Shown: piece after piece, positions 25,698-34,629 of the stretch
Layout of the letters: every line of letters starts with the position of its first letter
Numbering within the stretch: position 1 is the stretch's first letter
Assembly: GCF_034555965.1 (NCBI RefSeq)
Contig: NZ_JAYDCK010000003.1
Coordinates: 1,736,001 to 1,800,000 of the forward strand
Direction: 5' to 3'
Length of the DNA: 64,000 bases
Source: Aquicoccus sp. G2-2
Lineage (GTDB): Bacteria; Pseudomonadota; Alphaproteobacteria; Rhodobacterales; Rhodobacteraceae
Position numbers and translations under genes: made by a program
Notes under the pieces: model-generated
The model's input: the letters and a program-made list of their open reading frames with translations, nothing else
What the model was told of the DNA's origin: nothing
Database searches by the model: none

Positions 25698-26134
25698 CAG
25701 CGCCCGAGCGCGTCTTCGTCATCCGCCTTCGCGGCCACCCATTCCGTGCCCTTGGCGGTAAATTCCTTCTTCCAGAACGGCGCGCGGGATTTCAGGTAAT
25801 CCATCAGGAATTCCGCCGCCTCAAACGCCGCGCGCCGGTGCCGCGCAGCGGTCGCAACCATCATGATGATCTCTCCGGCGGTCAGTGTGCCATGGCGGTG
25901 AATGATCATCGCATCGCCCAAATTCCACCGCGTCACCGCCTGCTGCGTGATCTTGGCCAACGCCTTTTCGGTCATGCCCGGATAATGTTCGATCTCCATA
26001 CGGTGAAGGCCATCACCAGTCTCGCGCACAATCCCGCTGAATGTCACAACGGCCCCCATGTCGCGATGCCCGGCCGCAAAGCGCCCCGCCTCCGCCCCGA
26101 AATCAAACGGCTCCGCCTGAACCCGGATATCCAT
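25694..26134 (-). CDS. moaE: Molybdopterin synthase catalytic subunit
   Basis: MoaE transfers sulfur from MoaD to precursor Z to form molybdopterin. The 146-residue protein has the expected GAVVTFSGIVRE motif, MEIEHYPGM, and the C-terminal region around APFWKKE that contributes active-site lysines. It follows moaD with a 2-bp gap and overlaps the YcaQ-like gene by 4 bp. The length is normal. Confidence 0.95.
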   Translation of the reverse strand: MDIRVQAEPFDFGAEAGRFAAGHRDMGAVVTFSGIVRETGDGLHRMEIEHYPGMTEKALAKITQQAVTRWNLGDAMIIHRHGTLTAGEIIMMVATAARHRRAAFEAAEFLMDYLKSRAPFWKKEFTAKGTEWVAAKADDEDALGRW

Positions 26135-26136
26135 GA

Positions 26137-26382
26137 CTACCCGCCGGTCATCGGTGGGAAAAACGCCACCTCGCGCACCCCTGAAAGGGGCGCGTCGAAA
26201 TCGGCAAGCTCTTGGTCCAGCGCCACACGCAGCGCCGAGGTATCGGCAAACGCCGCCGCATAGCGCGGCTCGCGTGCGCTCAACTCTTCAATCAGATCAG
26301 CAACCGTTGCCGCGGATGTGGTCACTTCCTCACGAGGCAGGCCGATCCGCTCGCGCACCCAAGCGAAATAAAGCACGTTCAT
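26137..26382 (-). CDS. moaD: Molybdopterin synthase sulfur carrier subunit
   Basis: The 81-residue ubiquitin-like protein ends in FFPPMTGG, the diglycine tail that is thiocarboxylated. MNVLYFAWVRERIG at 26382 is the typical N-terminus. Its ATG overlaps the pgsA stop by one base. Together with moaE it forms molybdopterin synthase. Confidence 0.95.
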   Translation of the reverse strand: MNVLYFAWVRERIGLPREEVTTSAATVADLIEELSAREPRYAAAFADTSALRVALDQELADFDAPLSGVREVAFFPPMTGG

Positions 26383-26969
26383 CAGCGGTCCTCCTTCAGG
26401 TAGGGGATGGCCTTGCGAAAATAATCCATCCCGGTCGCCAATGTCAGAAACGCCGCCAGCCACAGCAACGTCACCCCGGCGCGCCCGGCCCAAGCCATCC
26501 CGACAAAGCGTTCGTGATGCTCGAAAATGCCCTTCGAGAATAGCACCGCGATAGCAATCATCTGGGCAGTGGTCTTCCATTTGGCAAGGCCCGTAACCTT
26601 GAGCGTGTCAGCCGTATCACCAAGGAATTCCCGCAAACCCGACACGAACACTTCGCGGAACACGATCACCGTGGCAGGCAGAACGATAAGCGGCGTCCAA
26701 CTTGCCTCGCTATAGCCGATGATCACCGTCAGCGCGATCAGCACCATCGCCTTGTCGGCAATCGGGTCAAGCATGGTGCCAAGCTTTGATTCCTGCTTCC
26801 ACAAGCGCGCCAGATATCCATCGAACCAATCCGTGATCGAAGCACCGGCAAACAGGATAAGGCCCAGCCAATCAGCCAAAGGTCTTGAGAAATAAAGGAA
26901 CATCACCGCCACCATGGGCGCGGCAAGCAGCCGAAGCGTGGTCAGGATATTCGGTATCGTCCATTTCAT
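26382..26969 (-). CDS. pgsA: CDP-diacylglycerol-glycerol-3-phosphate 3-phosphatidyltransferase
   Basis: PgsA makes phosphatidylglycerol phosphate in the inner membrane. The 195-residue protein has the CDP-alcohol phosphatidyltransferase signature DG-x2-AR-x8-G-x3-D-x3-D, read as DGYLAR ... LGTMLDPIAD at about residues 53-74. It also has about four membrane segments. MKWTIPNILTTLRL is the normal N-terminus, setting the start at 26969. It is followed without gap by moaD and moaE, an arrangement known from other alphaproteobacteria. The hpa operon ends 104 bp upstream. Confidence 0.94.
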   Translation of the reverse strand: MKWTIPNILTTLRLLAAPMVAVMFLYFSRPLADWLGLILFAGASITDWFDGYLARLWKQESKLGTMLDPIADKAMVLIALTVIIGYSEASWTPLIVLPATVIVFREVFVSGLREFLGDTADTLKVTGLAKWKTTAQMIAIAVLFSKGIFEHHERFVGMAWAGRAGVTLLWLAAFLTLATGMDYFRKAIPYLKEDR

Positions 26970-27073
26970 CGAACGATTTCTAGCGCGGTTTCCATGCCGG
27001 GGAAGTGACTGTTGACAACAGCGTGCAACACGCCTCCCCACCCGTCTCTGGATAGCCATCGTCACCGCGCCGA

Positions 27074-27876
27074 TCACGGCTTTTCAAACTGGCAGGTAAC
27101 ATGCCCCCAAGCACCGAAATCGGCGTCAATATTCGTGCCCGGCGGGCATTCCAGCGGCCGGATGAACGAACCGGACAAAATAACCTGCCCGGCTTCAATA
27201 CGTTGCCCGTATTGCTCCATCCGCTCTGCCAGCCAGACAATGCCGGTGACCGGATCGTTGAGCACGCCAGCGCCCAAGCCCGTCTCCTCCACCTGCCCGT
27301 TGGCCGAAACAATGGCACCGGCCCACCGCAAGTCCTCGCGCAAGGGATCATACCGCGTGTCCCCAAGCACGATCCCGGCATTGGCGGCATTGTCGGAAAT
27401 CGTGTCGGTGATTTTGCGGCTCTCCCCGTGTCCGGGCAAATCCGCAAAATCCTCGTGTCGAGAATCTCAATCGCAGGCGTCACATAGTCGGTCGCCGCCA
27501 GAACATCCTCCCGGCTGACCCGCCCTTTGAGCGGCGCTTTCATCACGAACGCGATCTCCGCCTCGATGCGCGGTTGAATGAAACGGCGCGCCGCAATGCT
27601 GGCGCCATTCACGAACGCCATATCATCAAGCAAAACACCGCTATCGGGAATGTCGATATTAAGCGCCTGCTGCATGGCCCGCGAGGTCAGCCCGATCTTC
27701 CAGCCGATCACCGTGCGTCCCGCTTGCCGCTTTGCGGCGACAAGCGCAGCCTGCACCGCATAGGCATCGTCCATCGTCATACCGGGATGCGCCACCGACA
27801 AAAGCCCGGTCTGCACGCCGCTGACTTCCGCCTCAAGCAATGCCTGCGCCGCCGCCGTAATGTCGGCCGGGGTCAT
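27074..27876 (-). pseudogene. hpaH: 2-oxo-hept-4-ene-1,7-dioate hydratase, frameshifted
   Basis: HpaH hydrates 2-oxohepta-4-ene-1,7-dioate in the lower homoprotocatechuate pathway. The N-terminal part (VIGWKIGLTSRAMQ, EAEIAFVMKAPLKG, PAIEILDTRI) is in one frame. The rest (ESRKITDTISDNAANAG, LNDPVTGIVWLAE, LSGSFIRPLECPPG) is in the next. The most likely break is the C4 tract 27424-27427. One extra C gives CPDTGESRKITDT and a 267-residue protein, the length of E. coli HpaH as I recall it. The start overlaps the hpaG stop (ATGA). A second gene of the same operon, hpaD, carries the same kind of break. Confidence 0.87.
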
Positions 27877-28730
27877 GCCTCATCCTCCACGCCGTTTATC
27901 AGCGTGCCAATCCCTTCGGCAGAAACCCGGATTTCATCGCCGGGCGTCAGATATCGCGGCGGATCAAATCGCGCGCCCGCCCCTGTTGGCGTGCCGGTGA
28001 CGATAATATCCCCCGGCACCAGCGTCGTGAACGTCGAGATATATTCGATCTGTCTGCGGATCGGGAACAGCATCCGCGCGGTCCTGTCATCCTGTCGCAA
28101 TTCACCGTTCACATGCGTGGTGATGCGCACATCGTCAAGCTGCGCCGGATTGGTAAACGGCACCAGCCACGGCCCCATGGCACCGGACCGATCCCAGTTC
28201 TTGCCCTGCGTCACGTTGAATTTCGCGTGCCGCACCCAGTCGCGCAAAGTGCCTTCGTTACAAAGCGTAATCGCCGCGATATGCGCGTAAGCATCGGCCT
28301 GCGCAATACGGCGCCCGGCCTTGCCGATCACCACCGCAATTTCGCCCTCATAATCAAGCTGCGGCGTCTCCGGCGGGCGGATAAGCGGCGCGCCATGCCC
28401 GGTGAAGCTGCGCGCGAAACGCGGAAAAAGCGACATATTGGGCGGCGCGTCCTGCCCGTCTTTATATTCGGCATTGCGGTTGGGAAAGTTGACCCCGACG
28501 CAAATGATCTTCTCCGGGTCAGGCACCGGGATGGCATAGCGGAACGCATCCGGCGCGTGCGTCACAGCGCGCCCCTGCGCCGCCTGCGCCAGCTCAATCA
28601 ATGCCCCCGCCTCGATCACGTTCCTAAGCGTTGCCCACTGCGGGAAATCGCCCGACAGCGCCACAAACCCCTCATCGCGCATCACCCCGTAAAGCGACCC
28701 CGTCTGCGTTTCAACGGTTGCGAATTTCAT
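27873..28730 (-). CDS. hpaG: Fumarylacetoacetate hydrolase-family enzyme of the hpa operon
   Basis: The 285-residue FAH-fold protein has YEGEIAVVIGK and the C-terminal GDIIVTGTPTGAGARFDPP, which carry the metal ligands and catalytic residues. HpaG in E. coli is a two-domain isomerase/decarboxylase. This single-domain version more likely performs one step. Because a separate HpaF isomerase is encoded upstream, decarboxylation of 5-oxopent-3-ene-1,2,5-tricarboxylate is my inference. An acylpyruvase-like role is the alternative. It overlaps hpaH by four bases. Confidence 0.82.
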   Translation of the reverse strand: MKFATVETQTGSLYGVMRDEGFVALSGDFPQWATLRNVIEAGALIELAQAAQGRAVTHAPDAFRYAIPVPDPEKIICVGVNFPNRNAEYKDGQDAPPNMSLFPRFARSFTGHGAPLIRPPETPQLDYEGEIAVVIGKAGRRIAQADAYAHIAAITLCNEGTLRDWVRHAKFNVTQGKNWDRSGAMGPWLVPFTNPAQLDDVRITTHVNGELRQDDRTARMLFPIRRQIEYISTFTTLVPGDIIVTGTPTGAGARFDPPRYLTPGDEIRVSAEGIGTLINGVEDEA

Positions 28731-28744
28731 CGCACCACCCCCTG

Positions 28745-28766
28745 CTTCATTTTGCCATAAATATCC
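28745..28766. repeat. Copy A of a 22-bp AT-rich intergenic element
   Basis: Positions 28745-28766 match 48551-48572 at 21 of 22 bases. The shared core is CTTCATTTTGCC followed by A-rich sequence and TATCC. Here it lies in the 48-bp leader between hpaD and hpaG, upstream of the hpaG start codon. Confidence 0.55.
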
Positions 28767-28778
28767 AATTCCCGCCGC

Positions 28779-29758
28779 TTACGGCGCGATGATCGGCTGG
28801 GCTTTCAAATGCGCGTCAACCGGCTCCTGCCCCTCAAAAAGAGAGCCATGCTCAAACCATGACCGCGGCGCCGGTGCGCCCAAAGGGTCTGGCGCTGCGG
28901 GTCCTTCAGATCCCACTTGATCGGTTCAAGATCGGGGTCAACCGTCTGATAATCCGAGCAGTAAATTTCGATCCGATGCCCATCCGGGTCAAGAATATAA
29001 AGGAAAAAGGCGTTGGAAATTCCATGCCGCCCCGGCCCGCGCTCGATATTGGCAACCCAGCCGGTCGTGGCCATCAGATCAAGCAGGTCGATAATATTAA
29101 GCGGTGTCGGCACCCAGAACGCGGTATGATGCAGCCGCGGCCCGCGCCCGTTGGTAAACGCCATGTCATGCACGCCGCCCTTGCGATGGCACCACGCCGC
29201 CCAAAGATGGCCGGTTTCCTCATCCTCGGTATATTCCGTCACCCGGAAACCCAACTCGTTGTAAAACGCCACGCTCTCATCCACATTGGGCGAGAAACAG
29301 TTGAAATGGTCGATCCGAAGCGGCTTCACCCCACGATAAAGCGCGTATTGCTGATGGATCGGCGGCAGGCGATCCATTTTCGTATAAAATTCCAGCGGCA
29401 CCCCATGCGGGTCACGCGTGCGCATGGTGCGGGCCTGAAATGGGCGCTCAACCCACTCAACAGGCAAGCCCTTGTTGCGAAAGAAATGCTCTGCCTTCTC
29501 AAGGCTTTCCTCGTCAAAAAGCTTGAAACCCAGATCGCGCGCCCGCGCCTCGCTGCCTTGGCGCAGGACGATGCAATGATGGCCGCGCTCTTCCATGGCG
29601 CGCAGGTAAATCGTGTCCTTGTCCTCATCGGTCACCTGAAGGCCAAGCGTGTCGACATAGAACGCCCGCGACTTCGCCAGATCGGTCACGATCAACTCCA
29701 CATGGCTAAGCCGTACGATATTGAAGTCCGGGTAAAGATTTGGTTCGGGGATCGGCAT
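28779..29758 (-). pseudogene. hpaD: 3,4-dihydroxyphenylacetate 2,3-dioxygenase, frameshifted near the C-terminus
   Basis: This is a two-domain extradiol dioxygenase of the vicinal oxygen chelate type. It opens the ring of homoprotocatechuate. The iron ligands are the His residues in RIDHFNCF and RLHHTAFWV, and the Glu in GHRIEIYCSD. The as-read frame runs off its family after DPQRQTLW and would stop at 28805. Adding one C to the C3 tract 28879-28881 gives LWGAPAPRSWFEHGS and a natural stop at 28779, total 326 residues. The start MPIPEPNLYPDFN at 29758 is family-typical. Almost all catalytic parts precede the break. Confidence 0.88.
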
Positions 29759-29799
29759 GATAGGTCTCTCTTTTCAAAAGTGGCAAGCGGTCGCGCGTC

Positions 29800-31311
29800 T
29801 CACACACCCAGTTGCGGAATGCGGTGCTGCCCGGTGGCCAGCCCGATATGTTTCTGCTCCATGTAGAACTCAAAGCTCCAGTCGCCACCATCGCGGCCAA
29901 TACCCGAGGCTTTGACCCCGCCAAACGGCGTCGGCAAATGGCGGACATTCTCGGAATTGACCCAGATCATGCCCGCTTCCAGCTTCTCGGTAAAGCGCAG
30001 CGCACGGGTCAGGTCATTGGTCCAGACATAGCCGGTCAGCCCGTATTGCACCGCATTGGCCATCTCAAGCGCCTCCTCTTCCGTCTCGAAGGTCAGCATG
30101 GTCAGCACCGGGCCGAAAATCTCTTCATTGGCAATCCGCATCGTCTGCGCCGCCCCGGTAAACAGCGTCGGGCGCACGAAATACCCCTTGTCGCCGACCC
30201 GCTCACCGCCACAGGCAATCTCGGCCCCATCGGCCTTTGCCACCTCGAAATAGCTGGTCACCTTGTCAAAATGGGTCTTGTGAATAAGTGGGCCAACTTC
30301 GGTTTTAGGGTCAAGCGGATGACCAACGCGAATATTATCCACCCGCGCTTTCAACTTGGCGGTAAACTTTTCAGCAACCGAATCTTGCACCAACAGCCGC
30401 GAGGACGACGTGCAGCGTTCACCGTTCAGCGAATAAATCATGAAAATCGCCGCATCAAGCGCACGCTCCAGATCGGCATCATCGAACACGATAACCGGGT
30501 TTTTGCCGCCCAACTCGAAATGCACCCGTTTAAGCGTATCCGCCCCCTGCTTCATGATCATTGAGCCGGTATTGCTTTCCCCGACAAAGGCAATCGCCTT
30601 GATCAAAGGATGCTCGGTGAGCGCGCGCCCGGCGTCCTCTCCAAACCCGTTGACAAGGTTCCACACACCCGGCGGCAGGCCGGATTCTTCTGCAATCTCC
30701 ATCAGGATACGCGCTGTAATCGGGGAAAACTCCGCCGGTTTGTGAACCACGGTACAGCCCGCCGCCAGCGCCGGCGCAATCTTCCATGTCGAAAGCATGA
30801 ACGGCGTGTTCCACGGCGTAATCACCCCCACCGGCCCGATTGGCACCCGTGTGGTGATGTTGATCAATGTCGGGCTGGGCAACGCCTGCCCGTCACGCGC
30901 CGCCGGTGCCTTGTCGCCAAAGAACCGGAAATTTGCCGCCCCGCGCAGCGCCGCCTTCGCCATGAAGCGCAGTGCCTGCCCGGTATCGAGGCATTCGGCA
31001 AAAGCGATCTCCTCGGCGCGCGCTTCGATCCCGTCGGCGATCTTGTGCAGGATCTTCTTGCGCTCCGCCGCTGGCAGGTCGCGCCATGCGGGAAATGCCG
31101 CCTGTGCGGCTTTCGCAGCTGCGTCTATGTCGTCCGCCCCCGACTTGGCAACCTTGCACAGAAACGCCTCGTCCACCGGCGAATGATTGTCGAATGTCGC
31201 GCCCGACGCGGCTGGGCAATCCTTGCCGCCGATCCGGTTCATTACGCCGTTCTTGTTGAACCGTGCGATATAGGCTTCCGCCTTGGCAATATTGCTTTTC
31301 AGGTCAGACAT
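29800..31311 (-). CDS. hpaE: 5-carboxymethyl-2-hydroxymuconate semialdehyde dehydrogenase
   Basis: The 503-residue aldehyde dehydrogenase oxidises the ring-cleavage product semialdehyde with NAD. It has GVITPWNTPFMLSTWKIAPA (N-terminal cofactor region), FELGGKNPV with the catalytic Glu, and LNGERCTSSSR with the catalytic Cys. The C-terminal PFGGVKASGIGRDGG completes the family. It lies between hpaF (1 bp) and hpaD (41 bp) in the same operon, which supports the substrate assignment over other aldehyde dehydrogenases. Confidence 0.92.
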   Translation of the reverse strand: MSDLKSNIAKAEAYIARFNKNGVMNRIGGKDCPAASGATFDNHSPVDEAFLCKVAKSGADDIDAAAKAAQAAFPAWRDLPAAERKKILHKIADGIEARAEEIAFAECLDTGQALRFMAKAALRGAANFRFFGDKAPAARDGQALPSPTLINITTRVPIGPVGVITPWNTPFMLSTWKIAPALAAGCTVVHKPAEFSPITARILMEIAEESGLPPGVWNLVNGFGEDAGRALTEHPLIKAIAFVGESNTGSMIMKQGADTLKRVHFELGGKNPVIVFDDADLERALDAAIFMIYSLNGERCTSSSRLLVQDSVAEKFTAKLKARVDNIRVGHPLDPKTEVGPLIHKTHFDKVTSYFEVAKADGAEIACGGERVGDKGYFVRPTLFTGAAQTMRIANEEIFGPVLTMLTFETEEEALEMANAVQYGLTGYVWTNDLTRALRFTEKLEAGMIWVNSENVRHLPTPFGGVKASGIGRDGGDWSFEFYMEQKHIGLATGQHRIPQLGV

Positions 31312-31312
31312 T

Positions 31313-31720
31313 TCAGCTCTCTTTCTCTGCCATGCCCGTTGCAGGCAGGTGGTCTCTGATCGTGCCCGTTTTCGGGCTCAACGCGGGGTCGATATCGCGC
31401 ATCTCAATCGAAAGCGCGATGGAATGCTTTGCCAATGCGGGGGCCATGAACCCCTCCAGCGCGGCGAACATCTCGCGCGTTGCACGGGCCTTTTCTTCGG
31501 CGCTGCGCCCGCCGCGCAGCCGAATCGACAGATCAAGAAACGCGTGTTTCGCATCACCATCGGCTATCGAGACATGATCGGCCCGAAACGCCCGCACCCG
31601 CACGCCCGGCATCGGAAACACGCCGGTTGCAACTGCGGCACGGCGCAGATGGTCACAAAGTGCGGCCATATCCACCATCTGTTCCAGATTGGCCGAATAC
31701 TCGATGCTGAAATGTGGCAT
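31313..31720 (-). CDS. hpaF: 5-carboxymethyl-2-hydroxymuconate delta-isomerase
   Basis: The 135-residue tautomerase-superfamily protein starts with Met-Pro (MPHFSIEYSANL). After Met removal, Pro1 would act as the catalytic base. It isomerises carboxymethyl-hydroxymuconate. It is the first gene of the hpaF-E-D-G-H operon. GGGAG lies 8 bases before the ATG, and a palindromic operator candidate lies 20 bp upstream. It is slightly longer than the roughly 126-residue E. coli enzyme. hpaI, hpaR and the hpaBC monooxygenase are not in the window. Confidence 0.9.
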   Translation of the reverse strand: MPHFSIEYSANLEQMVDMAALCDHLRRAAVATGVFPMPGVRVRAFRADHVSIADGDAKHAFLDLSIRLRGGRSAEEKARATREMFAALEGFMAPALAKHSIALSIEMRDIDPALSPKTGTIRDHLPATGMAEKES

Positions 31721-31739
31721 TCGCTGCGCTCCCGTTAGT

Positions 31740-31755
31740 CATTAACACGTTAATG
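31740..31755. promoter_or_regulatory. Palindromic operator candidate for the hpa operon
   Basis: CATTAA (31740-31745) and TTAATG (31750-31755) form a perfect inverted repeat around CACG. It sits just upstream of hpaF and downstream of a TTGACA box, where a bound repressor would block transcription. AT-rich palindromes of this kind are typical of MarR-family regulators such as HpaR. No hpaR gene is visible here. Confidence 0.5.
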
Positions 31756-31769
31756 AATAATGGAAGGGC

Positions 31770-31775
31770 TGTCAA
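31770..31775 (-). promoter_or_regulatory. -35 box of the hpa operon
   Basis: The minus strand reads a consensus TTGACA here. Seventeen bases downstream lies TAACGT, a weak -10 element that overlaps the palindrome at 31740-31755. The placement fits a repressible promoter for hpaF-E-D-G-H. Confidence 0.45.
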
Positions 31776-31811
31776 CCCGTGCGCAACACCCGCGCAAGCC
31801 GTCAAAATCAC

Positions 31812-33524
31812 TCAGTTGCGGGTTCCCGCAAACCGCTCTTGCCAATCCTCGCGCTGCTCATCGCTGATCTTGGCAAAAAGGTTGTCCGGCACGGCAAACT
31901 CATGCCCCGGGGCCAAGGCACCAAGGGCTGCGCCCACATCATCCGGCCAGTCCATCTCGCCAAGATTCAATGCCGTCGCCAGCGTCGCCGCTGCATCTGG
32001 GATAAACGGCGAGGACAGAACCGCGTAAAGCCGGATCAGGTTAAGCGCGAGGCGGATTTGCGCCCCCGCCTGCGCGGGGTCTTCCTTGAATGTGGCCCAA
32101 GGGGCTGCAACCTGAAGATACTCATTCCCCGCCGCCCAGATTGCGCGCAATTCCTGCGCCGACTTGCGCACCTCCATCGCCTCCATATGCGCACCATAAG
32201 CACGCACCCGGCCCGATAGCTCTTCGATAAGCGCCGCTTCTGCTGCCCCATACGCGCCGCCCTCCGGCACCGCTTCGCCGAACTTGGAGCGGCAGAACTT
32301 GGTCACGCGGGAAACGAAGTTACCCAGCACATCCGCCAAGTCCTTGTTGACCGACACCTGAAAATTTTCCCATGTGAACTCTGCATCGGAACTCTCTGGC
32401 GCGTGGCTCAGCAACCACCAGCGCCAGTAATCCGCCGGAAGGATTTCCAGCGCCTGATCCATGAACACCCCGCGCCCGCGCGACGTGCTGAACTGGCCAC
32501 CATCGTAATTCAGATAGTTGAACGACTTGATGTAATCGACAAGCTTCCACGGCTCACGCGACCCAAGGATCGTGGCCGGGAAAGACAGCGTGTGAAACGG
32601 TACGTTATCCTTGCCCATGAACTGCGTATAGGTCACGTCGTCGGCCCCCTTGTCGGTGCGCCACCAGCGTTCCCAATCACTGCCCTTGCCCGCCTCGACC
32701 CACTCACTGCCACAGGCGATGTATTCGATCGGCGCGTCGAACCAGACATAGAAAACCTTGCCTTCCATCCCCGGCCAGTCTTCCGTGCCGCGCTTCACCG
32801 GAATGCCCCAATCCAAATCACGGGTGATCCCGCGATCCTTGAGCCCATCGCCATCATTAAGCCATTTCTTCGCAATCGACGTGGTCAGCACCGGCCAGTC
32901 AGCCTTGGAATCAATCCACGCTTCCAGCTCGTCCTTCATCTTCGATTGCAACAGCGACAGATGCTTGGTCTCGCGCATCTCCAAATCGGTAGACCCGGAA
33001 ATCGTCGAATGCGGGTTGATAAGGTCAACCGGGTCAAGCTGCTTGGTGCAATTGTCGCACTGATCGCCACGCGCACTCTCGAACCCGCAATTCGGGCAGG
33101 TGCCTTCGATATAACGATCCGGCAGGAACCGGCCATCGGCCTTGGAATACATCTGCGTTTCGCTCACTTCCGCGATCAGGCCCTGATCGGCAAGGCTCCC
33201 GGCGAAATGCTGCGTCAGCTTGTGGTTCTGCGGGCTGGATGAGCGCCCGAAATGATCGAACGAAAGCCGGAACCCCTCAGCAATCTCGCTCTGCACGGCG
33301 TGCATTTCGGCGCAGTATTCGGCCACCGGCTTGCCCGCCTTGGCCGCAGCCAGTTCCGCCGGTGTGCCGTGCTCATCGGTGGCACAGAGGAACAGAACCT
33401 CATGGCCGCGCGCCCGCTGATACCGCGCAAAAAGGTCCGCCGGAAGTTGCGAGCCCACCAAATTGCCCAGATGCTTGATGCCATTGATATAAGGGATGGC
33501 CGAAGTGATAAGATGGCGTGCCAT
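31812..33524 (-). CDS. metG: Methionyl-tRNA synthetase
   Basis: The 570-residue class I synthetase charges tRNA(Met). The HIGH signature appears as IKHLGN in the N-terminal [10 protein letters not shown] context. Zinc-knuckle pairs CPNC and CDNC lie at about residues 143-161. The KMSKS loop is replaced by FSTSRGRG (after YDGGQ), a variant I associate with this branch of MetG. The C-terminal helical anticodon domain is complete, and no EMAP-like dimerisation domain is attached. It starts at ATG 33524, 77 bp after the metR stop on the same strand. Confidence 0.95.
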   Translation of the reverse strand: MARHLITSAIPYINGIKHLGNLVGSQLPADLFARYQRARGHEVLFLCATDEHGTPAELAAAKAGKPVAEYCAEMHAVQSEIAEGFRLSFDHFGRSSSPQNHKLTQHFAGSLADQGLIAEVSETQMYSKADGRFLPDRYIEGTCPNCGFESARGDQCDNCTKQLDPVDLINPHSTISGSTDLEMRETKHLSLLQSKMKDELEAWIDSKADWPVLTTSIAKKWLNDGDGLKDRGITRDLDWGIPVKRGTEDWPGMEGKVFYVWFDAPIEYIACGSEWVEAGKGSDWERWWRTDKGADDVTYTQFMGKDNVPFHTLSFPATILGSREPWKLVDYIKSFNYLNYDGGQFSTSRGRGVFMDQALEILPADYWRWWLLSHAPESSDAEFTWENFQVSVNKDLADVLGNFVSRVTKFCRSKFGEAVPEGGAYGAAEAALIEELSGRVRAYGAHMEAMEVRKSAQELRAIWAAGNEYLQVAAPWATFKEDPAQAGAQIRLALNLIRLYAVLSSPFIPDAAATLATALNLGEMDWPDDVGAALGALAPGHEFAVPDNLFAKISDEQREDWQERFAGTRN

Positions 33525-33601
33525 GTTGGTCTTCCTTGCGCGTTGCGCGCCACGTTTAGACTATCACGCGGACGAGTTCTAGCGTTCGCGCAGACGCTTT
33601 C

Positions 33602-34519
33602 TCACACGCGCACAGGCTTGCGTTGCAGCCGCACGGGTATCTCCCGCCCGAGCTTCAGAAAATGCGCCATGAACGGCTTGTCAGCATCCTCTTCGCGGAT
33701 CGCCGCATAAAGCCGCTTGGTCAGACCCGTCTCAGTAAGAGGTCGGGTGATGTATTCAGTTGAGTGGTGCAATTCACGCAACACCCAATCCGGCAACACC
33801 GCCACACCACGCCCCGACGCCACCAGCATCAGGATCACGGCGGTCAATTCCACCTGCCGCACCGCCCGTGGCTCCACTTTCGCAGGCGTCAGCAATTCGG
33901 TGAACGCATCCAGCCGGGTGCGCTCCACCGGGTAAGTGATCAACGTCTCACCGCGAAGATCCTCGGCCTCGACAAAGGCTTTGGCCGCCAGAGGATGCGC
34001 AGCGGACGCCACAAAGACCGGCTCATAATCGAACAGCGGACGGAAACTCACCCCCGGCAAGTCTTCCGGGTCCGACGAAATCACCACATCGACATCCTCG
34101 CGCATCAACGCGGGCAGCGCATCAAACGCCAGACCGGGGCGGATATCGACATCGACATCGCCCCAGCTTTTGCGGAATGCCTCCAGCACCGGGAACAGCC
34201 ACTCAAAACAGGCGTGACATTCAATGGCGATATGCATCCGCCCCTTGCTGCCTTCGCGCAAACCGCTGAATTCGCCTTCCAGTGCTTCGATTTCCGGCAG
34301 CACCTTTTCGGCTGTACGCAACAGCCTTTGCCCCGCCGCACTCAGCCGCAAAGGCTTGGAACGGCGAACAAAAAGTTCCACCCCGGCCTGATCCTCAATC
34401 CCCTTGATCTGATGCGACAGCGCCGATTGCGTAATTCCCAGCGTGTCCGCCGCCCGCGCCAGCCCACCAGACTGATGAATGGCCCGGATCGTGCGCAGAT
34501 GGCGAAACTCGATATGCAT
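33602..34519 (-). CDS. metR: LysR-type regulator of methionine biosynthesis
   Basis: The 305-residue protein follows E. coli MetR closely. Shared features are an N-terminal HTH with RHLRTIRAIHQSGGLARAA and TQSALSHQI, then IAIECHACFEWLFP in the effector domain, PLFDYEPVFVASAAHPLAAK and ITYPVERTRLD. MetR binds homocysteine as coactivator. It diverges from metF, and two perfect MetR boxes lie between them, which strongly supports the name. The start ATG at 34519 fits the family. Confidence 0.9.
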   Translation of the reverse strand: MHIEFRHLRTIRAIHQSGGLARAADTLGITQSALSHQIKGIEDQAGVELFVRRSKPLRLSAAGQRLLRTAEKVLPEIEALEGEFSGLREGSKGRMHIAIECHACFEWLFPVLEAFRKSWGDVDVDIRPGLAFDALPALMREDVDVVISSDPEDLPGVSFRPLFDYEPVFVASAAHPLAAKAFVEAEDLRGETLITYPVERTRLDAFTELLTPAKVEPRAVRQVELTAVILMLVASGRGVAVLPDWVLRELHHSTEYITRPLTETGLTKRLYAAIREEDADKPFMAHFLKLGREIPVRLQRKPVRV

Positions 34520-34534
34520 TCAGGCGGCCCTTCT

Positions 34535-34547
34535 TGAACAACTTTCA
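34535..34547. promoter_or_regulatory. MetR box 1
   Basis: TGAACAACTTTCA is a perfect match to the MetR consensus TGAA-N5-TTCA. It lies 16 bp upstream of the metR start codon, in the metR-metF intergenic region. Confidence 0.75.
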
Positions 34548-34565
34548 TATTGAGCATGAGTTTTA

Positions 34566-34578
34566 TGAATTTGCTTCA
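34566..34578. promoter_or_regulatory. MetR box 2
   Basis: TGAATTTGCTTCA is a second perfect TGAA-N5-TTCA site. Its centre is 31 bp from box 1, about three helical turns, so two MetR dimers could bind one face of the DNA. It lies about 50 bp upstream of metF. Confidence 0.75.
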
Positions 34579-34629
34579 GCGATAGCAAGCAGGCACAAAG
34601 GGCCGGTCCCATATGCAAAGAGCCTGATC

